Of a stretch of DNA of 64,000 nt, positions 43,101 through 53,687 are shown in pieces. The number at the start of each line of letters is the position of its first letter. The first letter of the stretch is position 1. The stretch comes from Pontibacterium granulatum (lineage in GTDB: Bacteria > Pseudomonadota > Gammaproteobacteria > Pseudomonadales > Balneatricaceae): contig NZ_JASBRH010000013.1 in the NCBI RefSeq assembly GCF_029961155.1, positions 1-64,000 of the forward strand, in the 5' to 3' direction. Below the pieces are notes generated by a model. That model saw nothing but the letters and a program-made list of their open reading frames with translations, was not told the origin of the DNA and made no database searches. A program made the translations under genes and the position numbers.

Positions 43101-44549
43101 GTGGCAGACAAACTGTACGAGCAGGTAGCGGATGAACTCATCACCCGCATTGAAGGCGCTTATTACAACGTCGGCCAGAAGCTACCCTCAATTCGTGACC
43201 TATCGAAGGAATATGGCGTCAGTATCTCGACCGTGCAGGAAGCGTATCGCCTGCTTGAAGAGCGAGGTTTTACGGAGATACGCCCAAAATCAGGCCATTT
43301 TGTTAAAGCCCGCAACACCCAGCTCGTACAACCGAATATCCGATCATTGCCCCAGAAACCGGTAGAGATATCGGCTTGGCACGACATCATGGCAATGCTC
43401 GAAGCGGATGATACCGGTGATATTCTCAATCTGGGCTGGGCGGTACCGGATCTGGACAGCCCCACCCTAAAGCCCCTCACCAAAGAACTGGCCGACATCA
43501 ACCGTCGACAGGGAATGCGTAACTACGCCTACGATTCCTTCCGCGGTAACGTCAAACTGCGGCGCCAGATCGCCCGCCTGGGTGTGGATGCAGGACTGCA
43601 GCTGCATCCGGACAAGATCCTGATTACCAACGGCTGCCAGGAAGCCCTGTCGTGCAGTTTGCGCGCAGTTACTCAACCGGGGGATGTGGTCGCCGTTGAT
43701 TCACCGTTTTACTTCGGTGCGGTACAGATTATTGAAGCCTGCGGTCTGAAAGCGATCGAGATCCCCAGTCACAAAGACACCGGTATCAGCCTGGAAGCGA
43801 TGGAGCTGGCACTCTCCCAGTGGCCGGTGAAAGCCCTGGTACTAACGCCCACCTGCAACAACCCGCTGGGCTACTCCATACCGGAAAAGGATCGCCCAAG
43901 GATCGTTGAGATCTGTAATAAGCACGATGTGGTGTTGATCGAAGATGACATCTACGGCGACCTCTCCTTTCAATATCCCCGTCCTCGCAGCCTGAAATCC
44001 TTTGATACCGAAGACCGCGTCATTTTGTGCTCTTCGTTTTCCAAAACCGTTGCGCCCGGATTACGGGTCGGCTGGGTGATACCCGGTCGCTATCAGGAGC
44101 AGATACTGCATATCCGCTATATCTCCAGCATCAGCATCTCCACACTACCGCAACTGGCGATGGCCGAATTTATCGCTCAGGGTGCCTATGAACGTCATTT
44201 GCGCCGCATGCGCAGTAACTATCAGCGCGGCCGGGATATCCTGATCGAGTTGATCCAACGCTATTTCCCTGAGGGCACCCGCATGACCTACCCGCAAGGC
44301 GGTTTTGTCATCTGGGTAGAACTGCCGGGTGATATCGATACCATGGAACTGAATCGTCGGGCACGTGCACAAGGTATCAGCTTCGCACCTGGCCAGGTAT
44401 TTACGACAACCGACAAGTATCGGAATCAGATGCGCCTGAACTACAACAAATGCCCATCCGAAGAAGTGGAAGATGCGATTCGCATCCTGGGTAAATTAAT
44501 CAGAGAGATGATAGGTGCCAACGCCGAAAGCACGGACGCTCAAACCTGA
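43101..44549 (+). CDS. MocR-type (GntR-HTH/aminotransferase-like) regulator
   Basis: This 482-residue protein has an N-terminal GntR winged helix (about 5-72; LPSIRDLSKEYGVSISTVQEAYRLLEERG) and a fold-I aminotransferase domain from about residue 95. The PLP Lys is in CSSFSKTVAPGLRVGW and the Asn/Asp/Tyr pocket in PTCNNPLGYSIP and IEDDIYGDL. MocR proteins use PLP or its adducts as an inducer. The GTG start at 43101 is preceded by a perfect AGGAGG. Repeated operators lie between it and the DUF1127-phzF operon, its probable target. Confidence 0.93.
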   Translation: MADKLYEQVADELITRIEGAYYNVGQKLPSIRDLSKEYGVSISTVQEAYRLLEERGFTEIRPKSGHFVKARNTQLVQPNIRSLPQKPVEISAWHDIMAMLEADDTGDILNLGWAVPDLDSPTLKPLTKELADINRRQGMRNYAYDSFRGNVKLRRQIARLGVDAGLQLHPDKILITNGCQEALSCSLRAVTQPGDVVAVDSPFYFGAVQIIEACGLKAIEIPSHKDTGISLEAMELALSQWPVKALVLTPTCNNPLGYSIPEKDRPRIVEICNKHDVVLIEDDIYGDLSFQYPRPRSLKSFDTEDRVILCSSFSKTVAPGLRVGWVIPGRYQEQILHIRYISSISISTLPQLAMAEFIAQGAYERHLRRMRSNYQRGRDILIELIQRYFPEGTRMTYPQGGFVIWVELPGDIDTMELNRRARAQGISFAPGQVFTTTDKYRNQMRLNYNKCPSEEVEDAIRILGKLIREMIGANAESTDAQT

Positions 44550-44668
44550 GAAGTTGGATTAGCGGAGCAGGTATCGTAAAAAATGGCTAAGGCAATGCGG
44601 CACAGCACTTGCCTAGCAGATCAAAAGCTCATTCAGCATGCGGCTGACACTTCACACATAGGCGGCTT

Positions 44669-44986
44669 TCAGAGACGTGCACGGCTGATCGGATCGTCAC
44701 AAATCTCACAGTATCCATAGCTGTCAGATTCAAGATGGCGCATGGCGTGGTACACCTGTTCCAGTCGCTGTTCGCAGCGTGCCAGACTTACCTGCGCCGT
44801 GCTTTGTTGCTGCGACGCGCCATCGCGCGCAGCCCGCCCGACAGCCTGCGGCTCCAGCGCAACGGTTTTTGCATGTTCCTTCAGGCTGTCGATTTCTGTA
44901 CGCAACTCCAGCTCCAGTACTTCCAACCTCACAAGCAGTGAGTCGAGCATATCCTTACCCTGTGAATCAGCCATCTGCGCCTGCAC
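44669..44986 (-). pseudogene. DksA/TraR-type zinc-finger protein, frameshifted at C-terminus
   Basis: The readable frame gives 105 residues: a coiled-coil N-terminus and the beginning of a C4 zinc finger (SYGYCEICDDPISRARL) before TGA. In the +1 frame the sequence continues ESRLCVKCQPHAE to a stop at 44629, supplying the missing second Cys pair. The spacing between pairs (13 residues) is shorter than the usual 17, suggesting a small deletion that shifted the frame. The gene may be inactive, a functional truncation, or the result of a sequence error. Family: DksA-like RNA polymerase secondary-channel factors. Confidence 0.7.
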
Positions 44987-45025
44987 CCCCTTATCCAGAC
45001 CTGAGCTGCGTACGTTGCGGAGGTC

Positions 45026-45322
45026 TTATTTTGCCAGATCAACAAAGACCTGAATTGCGCCGGTCAGCCCCGCATCATCGCAGCTTGCACAGGTACCTTT
45101 TGGCGGCATTGCGCCTTTACCCGATTTTACAGTTGCCAGCATCGCATCCACACCTTTTGCAATGCGCGGCTGCCACGCGGCAGCATCACCGGTCTTTGGT
45201 GCACCAGCTAAACCAGTATCGTGGCACGCCTTACAATGTTTTTCGAAAACCGCCTGACCGTCGGCCATTACCGGACTTGCAATCAGCATAGCAGCAAAAA
45301 GGGAAGCAACTGTCTTTTTCAT
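45026..45322 (-). CDS. cytochrome c5-family protein
   Basis: A 98-residue secreted monohaem cytochrome. The signal peptide (KKTVASLFAAMLIASPVMA) is followed by the haem motif CKACH and, near the C-terminus, the axial Met in GAMPPKG and a C-x-x-C pair (TCASC) typical of cytochrome c5. It carries electrons in the periplasm, perhaps to a terminal oxidase or peroxidase. It is a single gene between the DksA-like gene and htpG. Confidence 0.9.
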   Translation of the reverse strand: MKKTVASLFAAMLIASPVMADGQAVFEKHCKACHDTGLAGAPKTGDAAAWQPRIAKGVDAMLATVKSGKGAMPPKGTCASCDDAGLTGAIQVFVDLAK

Positions 45323-45436
45323 TTTTTGTAATCTCCAGTATCACAAGAGTTTTTCTTTATTGAATGCCAAAACTTGTAGGCTAACCTTGATCTGGCTCAC
45401 CCGGTCTCCAAACGACACATATTTTTTAACGGCACG

Positions 45437-45463
45437 AAAAAGGCGGCCTGAAGGCCGCCTTTT
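45437..45463 (-). terminator. intrinsic terminator of htpG
   Basis: AAAAGGCGGCCTGAAGGCCGCC followed by TTTT: a perfect GC-rich stem with A and T tracts on both sides, 35 bp after the htpG stop. Confidence 0.88.
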
Positions 45464-45497
45464 AAACAGAACTCAAACTCAAATTTCGCTTTAGCTG

Positions 45498-47405
45498 TTA
45501 GCTAGACAGTTCCAGCAGCAGTTTGTTCAGTCGGGACACATACGCTGCCGGATCTTCCAGCTGACCACCCGCTGCAAGATCCGCCTGCTCGAACAACACC
45601 AGACCCAGTTCAGCAAAGCGGTCTTCGTCCACTTCCTGATCCAGCTTGTTGATCAGAGGGTGTTCCGGGTTGATCTCGAAGATCGGCTTCACATCAGGCA
45701 CTGCCTGACCTGCCGCTTCCATGATCTTACGCATCTGCGCACCCATGTCGTGGTCACCGATCACCAGACACGCCGGTGAGTCGGTCAGACGGTGGGTCAC
45801 TCGTACTTCGGACACTTTGGCATCCAACTTCTCTTTCAGACGCTCGATCAGCGCTTCCTTGGATTTCGCCAGCTCTTCCTGCGCCTGCTTCTCTTCTTCA
45901 GACTCCGCTTCGCCCAGGTCCAGCTCACCTTTGGTTACATCCTGGAAGGACTTGCCATCGAAGTCGAACAGGTGGCTCATCATCCACTCGTCGATACGGT
46001 CGGTCATCAGCAGCACTTCGATGCCTTTCTTACGGAAGATCTCCAGGTGCGGGCTGTTCTTCGCTGTCTGGTAGTTATCCGCCACAACGTAGTAGATCTT
46101 ATCCTGGCCTTCCTGCATACGAGACACGTAGTCTTCCAGCGATACGTTCTGAGTTGCGTCGTCGTTATGGGTGGACGCAAAACGCATCAACTTGGCAATC
46201 TTCTCTTTGTTGCCGTGATCTTCCGCAGGGCCTTCCTTGATCACCTGACCAAATTCGTCCCAGAAAGTCTGGTACTTCTCAGGGTGGTTTTTGCCCAGTT
46301 TAATCAGGGTATCCAGTGCACGCTTGGTCAGCGCACTGCGCAGCTTGTCTACGTTCGGATCTTTCTGCAGGATCTCACGGGATACGTTGAGGGACAGGTC
46401 CTTGGTATCCACCACACCTTTCAGGAAACGCAGGTACAGCGGCAGGAACTCGTCCGCCTGATCCATGATGAATACGCGCTGCACGTACAGTTTCAGGCCA
46501 CGTGGTGCTTCACGATTCCACAGGTCAAATGGTGCGCGAGCCGGAATGTACAGCAAGCTAGTGTATTCGAGGTTACCCTCTACAGCGTTGTGCGCCCAGG
46601 TCAGTGGATCGGTGAAATCGTGGGAGATGTGCTTATAGAATTCGTTGTAGTCGTCGTCGTTCAACTCAGACTTGTTACGGGTCCACAGCGCGGTGGCGCT
46701 GTTAACGGTTTCATCTTCCGGCGCTTTTTCCTCTTCGCCTTCTGCCGCAGGCATCGGCTCGGACTGCATAATCACAGGAATGGCGATGTGGTCGGAGTAC
46801 TTGCGAACCAGGGAGCGCAGGCGCCAGCCATCGGCAAACTCTTCCTCACCCTCTTTCAGGTGCAGTACGATGCGGGTACCACGTCCCGCTTTCTCGGTGG
46901 TCGCGATGGTGAACTCACCCTCACCTTTGGAGCTCCAGTGCACACCGTCCGCTTTGTCTGCGCCCGCCTTACGGGTAAAGACATCTACCTTGTCGGCAAC
47001 GATGAAGGAGGAGTAGAAACCCACACCAAACTGACCGATCAGTGCGCTGTCTTTCGCCTGATCACCGGTCAGTTGGGAGAAGAACTGGGAGGTGCCGGAT
47101 TTCGCGATAGTCCCCAGGTGCTCTACCACCTCATCGCGGGTCATACCGATGCCGTTGTCGTCGATGGTGACTGTCTTCGCATCTTTATCAAATTCGATGC
47201 GGATTTTCAGATCACCGTCATCTTCGTACAGCTCGCCGTTAGACAGCGCTTCAAAACGCAGTTTCTCTGCTGCGTCGGACGCGTTAGAGATCAGCTCACG
47301 CAGAAAGATTTCCTTGTTGGAATACAAGGAGTGGATCATCAGGTGCAGTAGCTGTTTTACTTCTGTCTGAAATCCGTGGGTTTCGGAATGTGTTTCTGTG
47401 CTCAT
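45498..47405 (-). CDS. htpG: molecular chaperone HtpG (bacterial Hsp90)
   Basis: This 635-residue ATP-dependent chaperone matches HtpG across its length. The GHKL ATPase domain has [44 protein letters not shown] and [11 protein letters not shown]. The middle client-binding and C-terminal dimerisation domains follow; the eukaryotic MEEVD tail is absent. It folds proteins under stress in the cytoplasm. It is preceded by a good sigma-32 promoter, which fits heat-shock induction. Confidence 0.97.
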   Translation of the reverse strand: MSTETHSETHGFQTEVKQLLHLMIHSLYSNKEIFLRELISNASDAAEKLRFEALSNGELYEDDGDLKIRIEFDKDAKTVTIDDNGIGMTRDEVVEHLGTIAKSGTSQFFSQLTGDQAKDSALIGQFGVGFYSSFIVADKVDVFTRKAGADKADGVHWSSKGEGEFTIATTEKAGRGTRIVLHLKEGEEEFADGWRLRSLVRKYSDHIAIPVIMQSEPMPAAEGEEEKAPEDETVNSATALWTRNKSELNDDDYNEFYKHISHDFTDPLTWAHNAVEGNLEYTSLLYIPARAPFDLWNREAPRGLKLYVQRVFIMDQADEFLPLYLRFLKGVVDTKDLSLNVSREILQKDPNVDKLRSALTKRALDTLIKLGKNHPEKYQTFWDEFGQVIKEGPAEDHGNKEKIAKLMRFASTHNDDATQNVSLEDYVSRMQEGQDKIYYVVADNYQTAKNSPHLEIFRKKGIEVLLMTDRIDEWMMSHLFDFDGKSFQDVTKGELDLGEAESEEEKQAQEELAKSKEALIERLKEKLDAKVSEVRVTHRLTDSPACLVIGDHDMGAQMRKIMEAAGQAVPDVKPIFEINPEHPLINKLDQEVDEDRFAELGLVLFEQADLAAGGQLEDPAAYVSRLNKLLLELSS

Positions 47406-47483
47406 AGATGACTAGCCCAAACTTTCAGTTGAAACGTAATCTCGACCGGTCTGAACAACCGATCTCCTTTGGTTTCATACCAA

Positions 47484-47511
47484 GATTGGGGCTGGGTCAT
47501 CTATTTCAAGG
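47484..47511 (-). promoter_or_regulatory. sigma-32 (heat-shock) promoter of htpG
   Basis: On the minus strand CTTGAAA (47510-47504), 12 bp, then CCCCAAT (47491-47485), close to the sigma-32 consensus CTTGAAA-n11-16-CCCCATnT. It lies about 80 bp before the htpG ATG. Confidence 0.75.
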
Positions 47512-47545
47512 GCTATTTTTAATTTCCCTTAAGATTAGGCACCTG

Positions 47546-47986
47546 CTAATTAGGTTTAACAAGGAAGTGAGCGCGAGCGGTGGCGATCGGTTCGGTACGT
47601 TTTTCCTGCCAGGCGATGACCGAGCAGTTGGTGACGCGGCGGCCCTGACGCTCCAACTGGCACATGGCGAAGGTATCGCGGTCGAGCCCCGCACGCATAT
47701 AGTCCACCGAGAAATCGATAATCTTCGGCAGCTCCGGCGTGGTGGTTTGCAACAATACCTGAAATGCTGCAGACAGCTCCATAAACGCCGCGATCACACC
47801 ACCGTGGATTGCAGGCAGCGTCGGGTTACCGAGGTTGTCCGGGTTACGCGGCAGGCGGAACACCATCTCTTCACCGAAACGCTCGCAGTTTACGCCAATC
47901 ACATTGGCATAGGGGATCAATTCGATCAGCGGATTGTAGTCACCGGTTTCATGCGCTTTGGCCACGGTTTGTTCGAGACTGATCAT
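47546..47986 (-). CDS. PaaI-family thioesterase
   Basis: A 146-residue hot-dog domain with AIHGGVIAAFMELSAAFQVLLQ (canonical HGG and catalytic Glu/Asp region) and SVDYMRAGLDRDTFA. It overlaps the next thioesterase gene by 4 bp (ATGA), so both come from one message and may form a heteromer. Members hydrolyse acyl-CoA; the substrate is unknown. The intergenic stretch toward htpG holds the heat-shock promoter. Confidence 0.85.
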   Translation of the reverse strand: MISLEQTVAKAHETGDYNPLIELIPYANVIGVNCERFGEEMVFRLPRNPDNLGNPTLPAIHGGVIAAFMELSAAFQVLLQTTTPELPKIIDFSVDYMRAGLDRDTFAMCQLERQGRRVTNCSVIAWQEKRTEPIATARAHFLVKPN

Positions 47987-48486
47987 GATTCCACATCTCC
48001 GTTATCGTCGTAACTCTCAATCTCGCCTTCCACCAGCGCTTTCATCTTCGGATCCACCACATCAGCACCGAGGCGCATAAAGGTACCAATACCAAAGGCT
48101 ACCGGTTCGTCCACTGACGTTTGATACACTGTGGCACGGGTAAACATCACACTGCGGGTGGTGCGGTAACACTCCGCCTGGATGTACAGCGGCTGGTTCT
48201 TCTCCGGTGCCTTCATATGGTCGATGCGCAAATCCAGCGTAGGTGCAATCTCGAACTCGGGCAATACGCAGAGGGTAGATACTGCCGAGGCAGTATCAAT
48301 CAAGGTGGTCAGTGCACCGCCCAGCAGGTAGGTGGTGGTCTTGTCACTCTTAAGCTGATCCTGAACCGGCAGTACCAAGGTTACCCGGCGCTCGTTGGCC
48401 TTGATCACACGCAATCCAAGTTTGCGGACATGGGCCAGCGCATCCATAAATCGCTGGCAGCGTGCTTCAATTTCAGGATTTCTCAT
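47983..48486 (-). CDS. PaaI-family thioesterase
   Basis: This 167-residue hot-dog protein has LLGGALTTLIDTASAVSTLCVLP, with Asp in place of the catalytic acidic residue, and LDLRIDHMKAPEKNQPLYIQAE. It is the partner of the following thioesterase gene (4-bp overlap) and itself overlaps the upstream DUF599 gene by 14 bp. This tight DUF599-thioesterase-thioesterase order suggests a lipid or acyl-CoA related unit. Confidence 0.83.
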   Translation of the reverse strand: MRNPEIEARCQRFMDALAHVRKLGLRVIKANERRVTLVLPVQDQLKSDKTTTYLLGGALTTLIDTASAVSTLCVLPEFEIAPTLDLRIDHMKAPEKNQPLYIQAECYRTTRSVMFTRATVYQTSVDEPVAFGIGTFMRLGADVVDPKMKALVEGEIESYDDNGDVES

Positions 48487-49201
48487 CGATAGGCCCCACG
48501 CTCATCATCAGGGTTTTCAGGGTTGAGGACTTAAATTCACGGCGATACAGCACGTATACCACACCGGTAGACAGGGCCATAAACAGCCAGGGATTAATAA
48601 ACCAACCCAGCATCGCTAGGCTGAAATAATAGGATCGCAAGCCAAAGTTAAAGTGGTTAGCAGCCATAGAACTCATGATCGCAATACGGTTGGCGATACT
48701 CTTCTTCTCCTGCTCGCTAATCTGCTCTTCCGGACCAGGCGCGCCACCCACCATTACCGATACGAAGCCGTACTGACGCAGGCTCCAGGTGAACTTGAAG
48801 AATGCATAGATAAAGAGCGCAATCATCACCAACAGCTTCACCTCCCACTCCCGGCGGGTGGCTTCCATTGAAAATGGGATGTCTGCAATCACATTGATCG
48901 CCTGCTCAGTGGAGCCCAGCACGGTCATCAAACCCGCCAGAATCAGCATTGTAGTTGAAGCAAAAAATGATACGCTACGCTCCAGATTTGCAACCACTGT
49001 TGCATCGGCGATACGCATTTCACGATTCAGCATCCGCATCATCCACTCGGTCCGGTACAGATGCAAAATACTGGCAAGACAGGCTGTGTCGTAACTCCGC
49101 TTTTTGGAGTAATACATGTAGCCCTTGAAACAGATCAGGAACCACACCATTGCCAGAAGGTTCAGCCAGTTGTGCTGAATAAACTGCAAAACGGTATCCA
49201 T
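48473..49201 (-). CDS. DUF599 membrane protein
   Basis: A 242-residue protein with about four membrane segments (about 10-28, 80-100, 125-143 and 195-225). The Arg-rich stretch MMRMLNREMRIADATVVANLERSVSFFASTTMLILAGLM and the central MSSMAANHFNFGLRSYYFSLA region fit DUF599. The function is unknown. It is the first gene of a three-gene unit with two thioesterases, overlapping by 14 bp. Confidence 0.8.
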   Translation of the reverse strand: MDTVLQFIQHNWLNLLAMVWFLICFKGYMYYSKKRSYDTACLASILHLYRTEWMMRMLNREMRIADATVVANLERSVSFFASTTMLILAGLMTVLGSTEQAINVIADIPFSMEATRREWEVKLLVMIALFIYAFFKFTWSLRQYGFVSVMVGGAPGPEEQISEQEKKSIANRIAIMSSMAANHFNFGLRSYYFSLAMLGWFINPWLFMALSTGVVYVLYRREFKSSTLKTLMMSVGPIDEKS

Positions 49202-49304
49202 GTTTTTTACCTGAGTACAGAAATAAACTAACCCATTGTAATTTAAGGCAGAGAGACTGTCAGTTCAGAAGCAGTCCTCTCACACCGGAACCGGCACAGA
49301 TTGC

Positions 49305-50198
49305 ATGAGCAGCACACCACAAAACCTCTCTTTGGGCGTCGCATTTGCGATCGGTACCTCGTTGACAATGAGTGTTGCCGCCGCCCTGATCAAGTACACC
49401 TCTGCGATGGTCAGTATCGAAACCATCGTATTCAGCCAGTACCTGGTCTGTGTCACCGTAATGCTGCCCTGGCTCGTACGCAAAGGCCCCAGCGCACTCA
49501 AGACCGAACAACCCGGGTTACACCTGGTGCGTGGCATCTCGGGCTGGGCCTGCTTCTACTGCTATTACCTGGCACTCAACTACGTGCCTCTGGTGGATGC
49601 TGCACTGCTACGTAACTCGGCACCGCTCTGTGTACCGTTATTGCTGTTGCTGTGGAAAGGGATTCGGATTCCGGCACTGCGCTGGTTGCCGATTTTTATC
49701 GGTTTGGCGGGTGTGCTGCTTATTCTAAAGCCGGGTTCAGACGGACTGAGTTTCTGGCACCTGATCGGGTTTGGATCGGCCATCGCTCTGGCAGGCTCGA
49801 TGGTGACCACCCGTTTCCTCACCCTAACGGAACCAAGCAATCGGATCATCTTCTACTACTTTGCGATCTCTACCGTAACGGCCGCCCCACTGGCACTGGT
49901 CAGTTGGCAACCGATCCCTGCGGACGCCTGGCTGCCCCTGCTGCTAATCGGTTTATCCATCTGGCTGGTGATGTGGCTTTATACCCAAGCCTACCGTTAC
50001 GCCAAGGCATCGGTGATCTCACCGCTCAACTATCTCGGTGTCGTCTTTACCGGTTTCTGGGGCTGGATGTTTTGGGAGCAAATCCCCGACCACCTGGCGA
50101 TTGTCGGTACGCTGCTGGTGTGTGCCGGGGGTGTACTGGCGATGTTTTTGGGTAAAGAACCAGAGCAAAGCCACACTCCGGCTCCAAAGCAACGTTAG
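49305..50198 (+). CDS. EamA/DMT-family transporter
   Basis: The 297-residue protein has about ten transmembrane helices in two EamA repeats (about 10-145 and 155-287): GTSLTMSVAAALIKYTS in the first and PLNYLGVVFTGFWGWMFWEQIP in the second, the latter typical of the family's end. It would export or import small metabolites or amino acids across the inner membrane; the substrate is not predictable. It is divergent from the DUF599 operon. Confidence 0.88.
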   Translation: MSSTPQNLSLGVAFAIGTSLTMSVAAALIKYTSAMVSIETIVFSQYLVCVTVMLPWLVRKGPSALKTEQPGLHLVRGISGWACFYCYYLALNYVPLVDAALLRNSAPLCVPLLLLLWKGIRIPALRWLPIFIGLAGVLLILKPGSDGLSFWHLIGFGSAIALAGSMVTTRFLTLTEPSNRIIFYYFAISTVTAAPLALVSWQPIPADAWLPLLLIGLSIWLVMWLYTQAYRYAKASVISPLNYLGVVFTGFWGWMFWEQIPDHLAIVGTLLVCAGGVLAMFLGKEPEQSHTPAPKQR

Positions 50199-50201
50199 TC
50201 A

Positions 50202-51452
50202 TCAGAACACATCAATAGAGCGGGCACGCATACCACGCCCGTTGTGGAACAGGTCGCCATCGACCTGTCCGCTGCGCAGATCTGCCAGCAGGATATGTGA
50301 TTCATCGATCAGCAGTGCGGCCGTTTGAGACAGCTCACCGGCATAGATGTCGTGGTAGGGCTCGGAAAAGACCAAACGCTGCTCGATATCGTCGGACGCC
50401 ATCAGCTCGATAAAGTACGGGCGCCAGCTCCAGTCGCTGCCTTCCGCTTCACGGTTGATTTTCCACGCCCCGGAACGGTTTTCATAGTTCGGTGAAATCT
50501 GCGTGCCAGTGCGATCACATATATAAAACCGCAACATCTGACCCGTGGGAAGATAGTGTTCTAGGTCGATCACCCCGGCAACCACGCCCTTGGCACGGAT
50601 CTGCTCGCGCAATCCCACCAGCTCCGCACTGACTTTCTGTGCCAACCACTGACTGCGAGTACTGCTATCCAAGGCCATATCACGATAGCTATCCCGCAAC
50701 AGGGTCGATTTACGACTAAATTGTTCAACCGGCAGGGCGTGAGCACGCGCCTGTGAAAACAGGAACCCCTGCATGTAATAGGCATTGCAGGTAAGTGCCA
50801 GGAAATACGCCTCTTCCGTTTCTACACCTTCACACAGAACCTTCGCCCCCAGCCGGGATGCCATCTCACCCAGTACCTGAATCATCGAAGCGTTGCGCGG
50901 GTTATCCAAACCATCACGCAGCAATTTCATATCCAGTTTCACTACATCAGGCATGAGCAGCGCCACACGATCCAGTTGGGAGAAGTCAGCACCAAAATCA
51001 TCTATCGCGATCTTGAACCCGGCCGCCCGGTATAACGATACCGCCTGGCAAATCAGTTCAAGATCGCCGCTTAACTCGGTGATTTCGATCATCACACGGG
51101 ACGGGTCAACCTGTAGCTCCTCGAGCATCGAAAGCGTGGGCAACTCACCTGTTTTGGCAACATGATGCAACCATTCTGGCGACAAGTTGATACTGACAAA
51201 ACTATCGCCCGGTATTTCATGTAAAGCGGACAATGCCTGGTAACGTACATGTCTGTCAGCGTTGATCCGCTTCTCGAGATCTATCGAGCAATCCGCAAAA
51301 TAGGCGCCTGCAGATACCACTTCACCTTGCTCATTTTGGGTGCGCGCCAACGCTTCATATCCGGCAATACGACCACTGGCTGTTTCCACAATCGGTTGAT
51401 ACCAAGGGAACAGTTCCATATCCATTGCTTCTCTACCTTGTTGCTGATGCAT
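50202..51452 (-). CDS. EAL-domain protein with YkuI_C-like C-terminal domain
   Basis: A 416-residue cytoplasmic protein. The EAL domain (about 12-245) keeps [43 protein letters not shown] and [11 protein letters not shown], so phosphodiesterase activity is plausible. The C-terminal part (about 255-410) with [17 protein letters not shown] and SDWSWRPYF matches the PAS-like domain of YkuI-type EAL proteins. It would hydrolyse c-di-GMP or act as a sensor. An ATG at 51425 (residue 10) is an alternative start. Confidence 0.87.
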   Translation of the reverse strand: MHQQQGREAMDMELFPWYQPIVETASGRIAGYEALARTQNEQGEVVSAGAYFADCSIDLEKRINADRHVRYQALSALHEIPGDSFVSINLSPEWLHHVAKTGELPTLSMLEELQVDPSRVMIEITELSGDLELICQAVSLYRAAGFKIAIDDFGADFSQLDRVALLMPDVVKLDMKLLRDGLDNPRNASMIQVLGEMASRLGAKVLCEGVETEEAYFLALTCNAYYMQGFLFSQARAHALPVEQFSRKSTLLRDSYRDMALDSSTRSQWLAQKVSAELVGLREQIRAKGVVAGVIDLEHYLPTGQMLRFYICDRTGTQISPNYENRSGAWKINREAEGSDWSWRPYFIELMASDDIEQRLVFSEPYHDIYAGELSQTAALLIDESHILLADLRSGQVDGDLFHNGRGMRARSIDVF

Positions 51453-51706
51453 TTGCTTTCAAACAGCAAGTAGTATGCCAGTACTTTAAAGCCGGCCGTT
51501 GCGCTCTTTTTTTGAGCATTACCAGCCATACAGGCCCTAAATTGGGACAGCTTATTTTTCTGAGCGCACCACTCCAGTGCATACAGGCTTATAAATCAGG
51601 TTTAAACATCCGCCTCAGCCTCCAAAACCTATTAATACCGCCTGAAGGGCTGCACTGGAACACTTTGTGCATTGCATCAAAAGAGAGGATTTTCAGGAAT
51701 GAAACT

Positions 51707-52843
51707 ATGCTGCAACCTATTCTTTTCTTGGTAAATGCAGGTGGCAATCGCCTCATCAGCACAATAATCACTGCCCTGCTATTTATCTCTGTGATAACTG
51801 TTGGTCTGACAGATACGCAGATCTATGGCCTACCCCCACTGCTTGTATTGGGATATTTCATCCTTGGCTACCTACGCCTTATGACTCAGGACCTGCTGAC
51901 TATCACCGAACAACTCAACGGAATCGATACTGATCCATCAGTAGAGATTACCGGCCCTCTCTCAACCCTGGCCGTTCTGATTACAGAACATATCAAGGAC
52001 CGGGAGCGAAAAAACTCAGAAGCCGCGGAGATCGTCGATGAGATCAGCTACTCCGTTGCAGAGCTATCCAATAATGCAAACAATGTCGCCAAAAATACCG
52101 ATCAGCAATCACAGGCCACTGCATCCACGGCGGCTGCCGTCACTCAAATAAGTCATAGCGTTGAGGAGGTCACACGCCACATCAGTGACACACTCACGGC
52201 GGCTCGGTCGGCAAAGGATCTGTCGGTTGAGGGTATTGATGTGCTGATCCCAACCCGCAACGAGGTCTCGTCGGTTGCTCAATTGGCGTCCGAAACCTCA
52301 TCTCTGTTCGCTACATTACGGGCGCGTTCAGACAAGATTTCATCCATGTCAGAGTTCATCCGGGATCTGTCTGACCAGACCAACTTGCTCGCCCTGAATG
52401 CCGCAATCGAGGCCGCCCGCGCAGGAGAACATGGCCGCGGTTTCTCGGTGGTAGCAGAGGAGGTACGCGCTCTGGCAAAACGCAGCCACGAAGCGTCTGT
52501 TGAGATCAGCAGCGTGATCAACGGCATTCAACAGCAGATGAACCTGTTAAACGACCAGATGGAGGCGGTAGTTTCCAGTAGCGAGCGCTGCGTCGAGAAC
52601 ACCAACCAGGTCGAACAAGCCCTCAACGATATTACGGAACGCACTGAGATGGTATCAGACCAGATCAGCCAAGTGGCAACGGCTATCGAACAGCAGGAAT
52701 GCGCAACCCGGGACATCTCGCAGCATATCGAACAGGTTGCAGCGGTCGCCCAATCCAACAGCGATATGGCGGGAGAAACAGCACGTGTGGCCCGTCATAT
52801 CGCAAACCTTACCCACCGCTCCACCACAGGAGGTGCCGCATGA
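51707..52843 (+). CDS. chemoreceptor signalling protein without sensor domain
   Basis: About 378 residues. Two membrane helices (about 5-32 and 40-60) with almost no periplasmic loop are followed directly by the coiled-coil MCP domain with the canonical tip [23 protein letters not shown] near residue 221. There is no HAMP or PAS. The start at ATG 51707 (CAGGA upstream) is chosen because the longer ORF back to 51425 runs through non-coding-like sequence. It overlaps the following NIT-domain gene by 4 bp, suggesting that the latter supplies the sensor. Confidence 0.85.
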   Translation: MLQPILFLVNAGGNRLISTIITALLFISVITVGLTDTQIYGLPPLLVLGYFILGYLRLMTQDLLTITEQLNGIDTDPSVEITGPLSTLAVLITEHIKDRERKNSEAAEIVDEISYSVAELSNNANNVAKNTDQQSQATASTAAAVTQISHSVEEVTRHISDTLTAARSAKDLSVEGIDVLIPTRNEVSSVAQLASETSSLFATLRARSDKISSMSEFIRDLSDQTNLLALNAAIEAARAGEHGRGFSVVAEEVRALAKRSHEASVEISSVINGIQQQMNLLNDQMEAVVSSSERCVENTNQVEQALNDITERTEMVSDQISQVATAIEQQECATRDISQHIEQVAAVAQSNSDMAGETARVARHIANLTHRSTTGGAA

Positions 52844-53664
52844 CCCCCTCGGAAAATGTCATCATGTTTATCACCCCGGCCGCAATCGGCTTTGCACTTA
52901 TCGCCGGCATGTTGCGGCTTCGGCACAACCGTATTCGGCGCGCCCAGCAGCTAAGAGGCCTGGAGTGGTTGGAGAAACTGCGCTTGGTGCTGGCCCATAT
53001 ACAGCAGCACCGCGGCCTGAGCAGCGGCTATATCGCGGGGAACCATGCATTGCTGAACGAGCTCAATAACCTACACCACGTAATTCATCGTGATATGGAT
53101 ACGATCAATCAGGTGGATGAGTGGATTTGTGAAAACAGCCGTTGGCAAGGTATTGAGGAACACTGGCAACGCCTGACCTCCCGCTTTAAAACTCTGGAGC
53201 GTGACGACAACATCAACCAACACAACCGTTTGCTGACTAACTTGATCTACCTAATCGAGGACATCGCGGAAACCCACCACCTGACGGCACTGTGCCAATC
53301 AGAGGGGCAAGGGCAACGGGTGTGGCACGACCTGTTGGTCGCGGCTGAACATATCGGTCAGGCCAGGGCGATCGGCACGGCAATTACCGCCTCCGGCCAA
53401 TGCGACAGCGTTTCGCGCATTCAGATGAGCTACCTAAGTAGCAAGATCGAAATGACCAGCCAAAACCTGCTGGGCAATCTGGGCCTGCCGCAACAAGCAC
53501 AACACAAACTGAGGGAATTGCTGCAGTGCATACAGTATCGGGTTTTGGTAGATACACCGCAAATTGAATCCAAGATCTACTTCAACCTGGCCAGTGGCTG
53601 TCTGGAGGAGATCTTCACCCACTATGACCGAGAGATCATTTCGTTGAGGGAGCGTATCCGCTAA
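52840..53664 (+). CDS. membrane-anchored NIT-like sensor protein
   Basis: The 274-residue product begins at ATG 52840 inside the stop of the chemoreceptor gene (ATGA), with AGGAGG upstream. A single N-terminal membrane helix (about 6-25) precedes an all-helical domain resembling the nitrate/nitrite-sensing NIT domain: [18 protein letters not shown] near residue 52 and [25 protein letters not shown] further on. No enzymatic or signalling output is fused. Translational coupling suggests the two proteins work as a split receptor. NIT assignment is by motif only. Confidence 0.68.
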   Translation: MTPSENVIMFITPAAIGFALIAGMLRLRHNRIRRAQQLRGLEWLEKLRLVLAHIQQHRGLSSGYIAGNHALLNELNNLHHVIHRDMDTINQVDEWICENSRWQGIEEHWQRLTSRFKTLERDDNINQHNRLLTNLIYLIEDIAETHHLTALCQSEGQGQRVWHDLLVAAEHIGQARAIGTAITASGQCDSVSRIQMSYLSSKIEMTSQNLLGNLGLPQQAQHKLRELLQCIQYRVLVDTPQIESKIYFNLASGCLEEIFTHYDREIISLRERIR

Positions 53665-53687
53665 TCTCGTGTGCAGGCTTTCCGGTG

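Noticed and set aside
45792-47351. Long plus-strand ORF opposite htpG
   Set aside because: Antisense shadow of a highly conserved gene.
51425-51706. N-terminal extension of the sensorless chemoreceptor
   Set aside because: No domain-like sequence, overlaps the divergent EAL gene start, and the internal ATG at 51707 directly precedes the first membrane helix.
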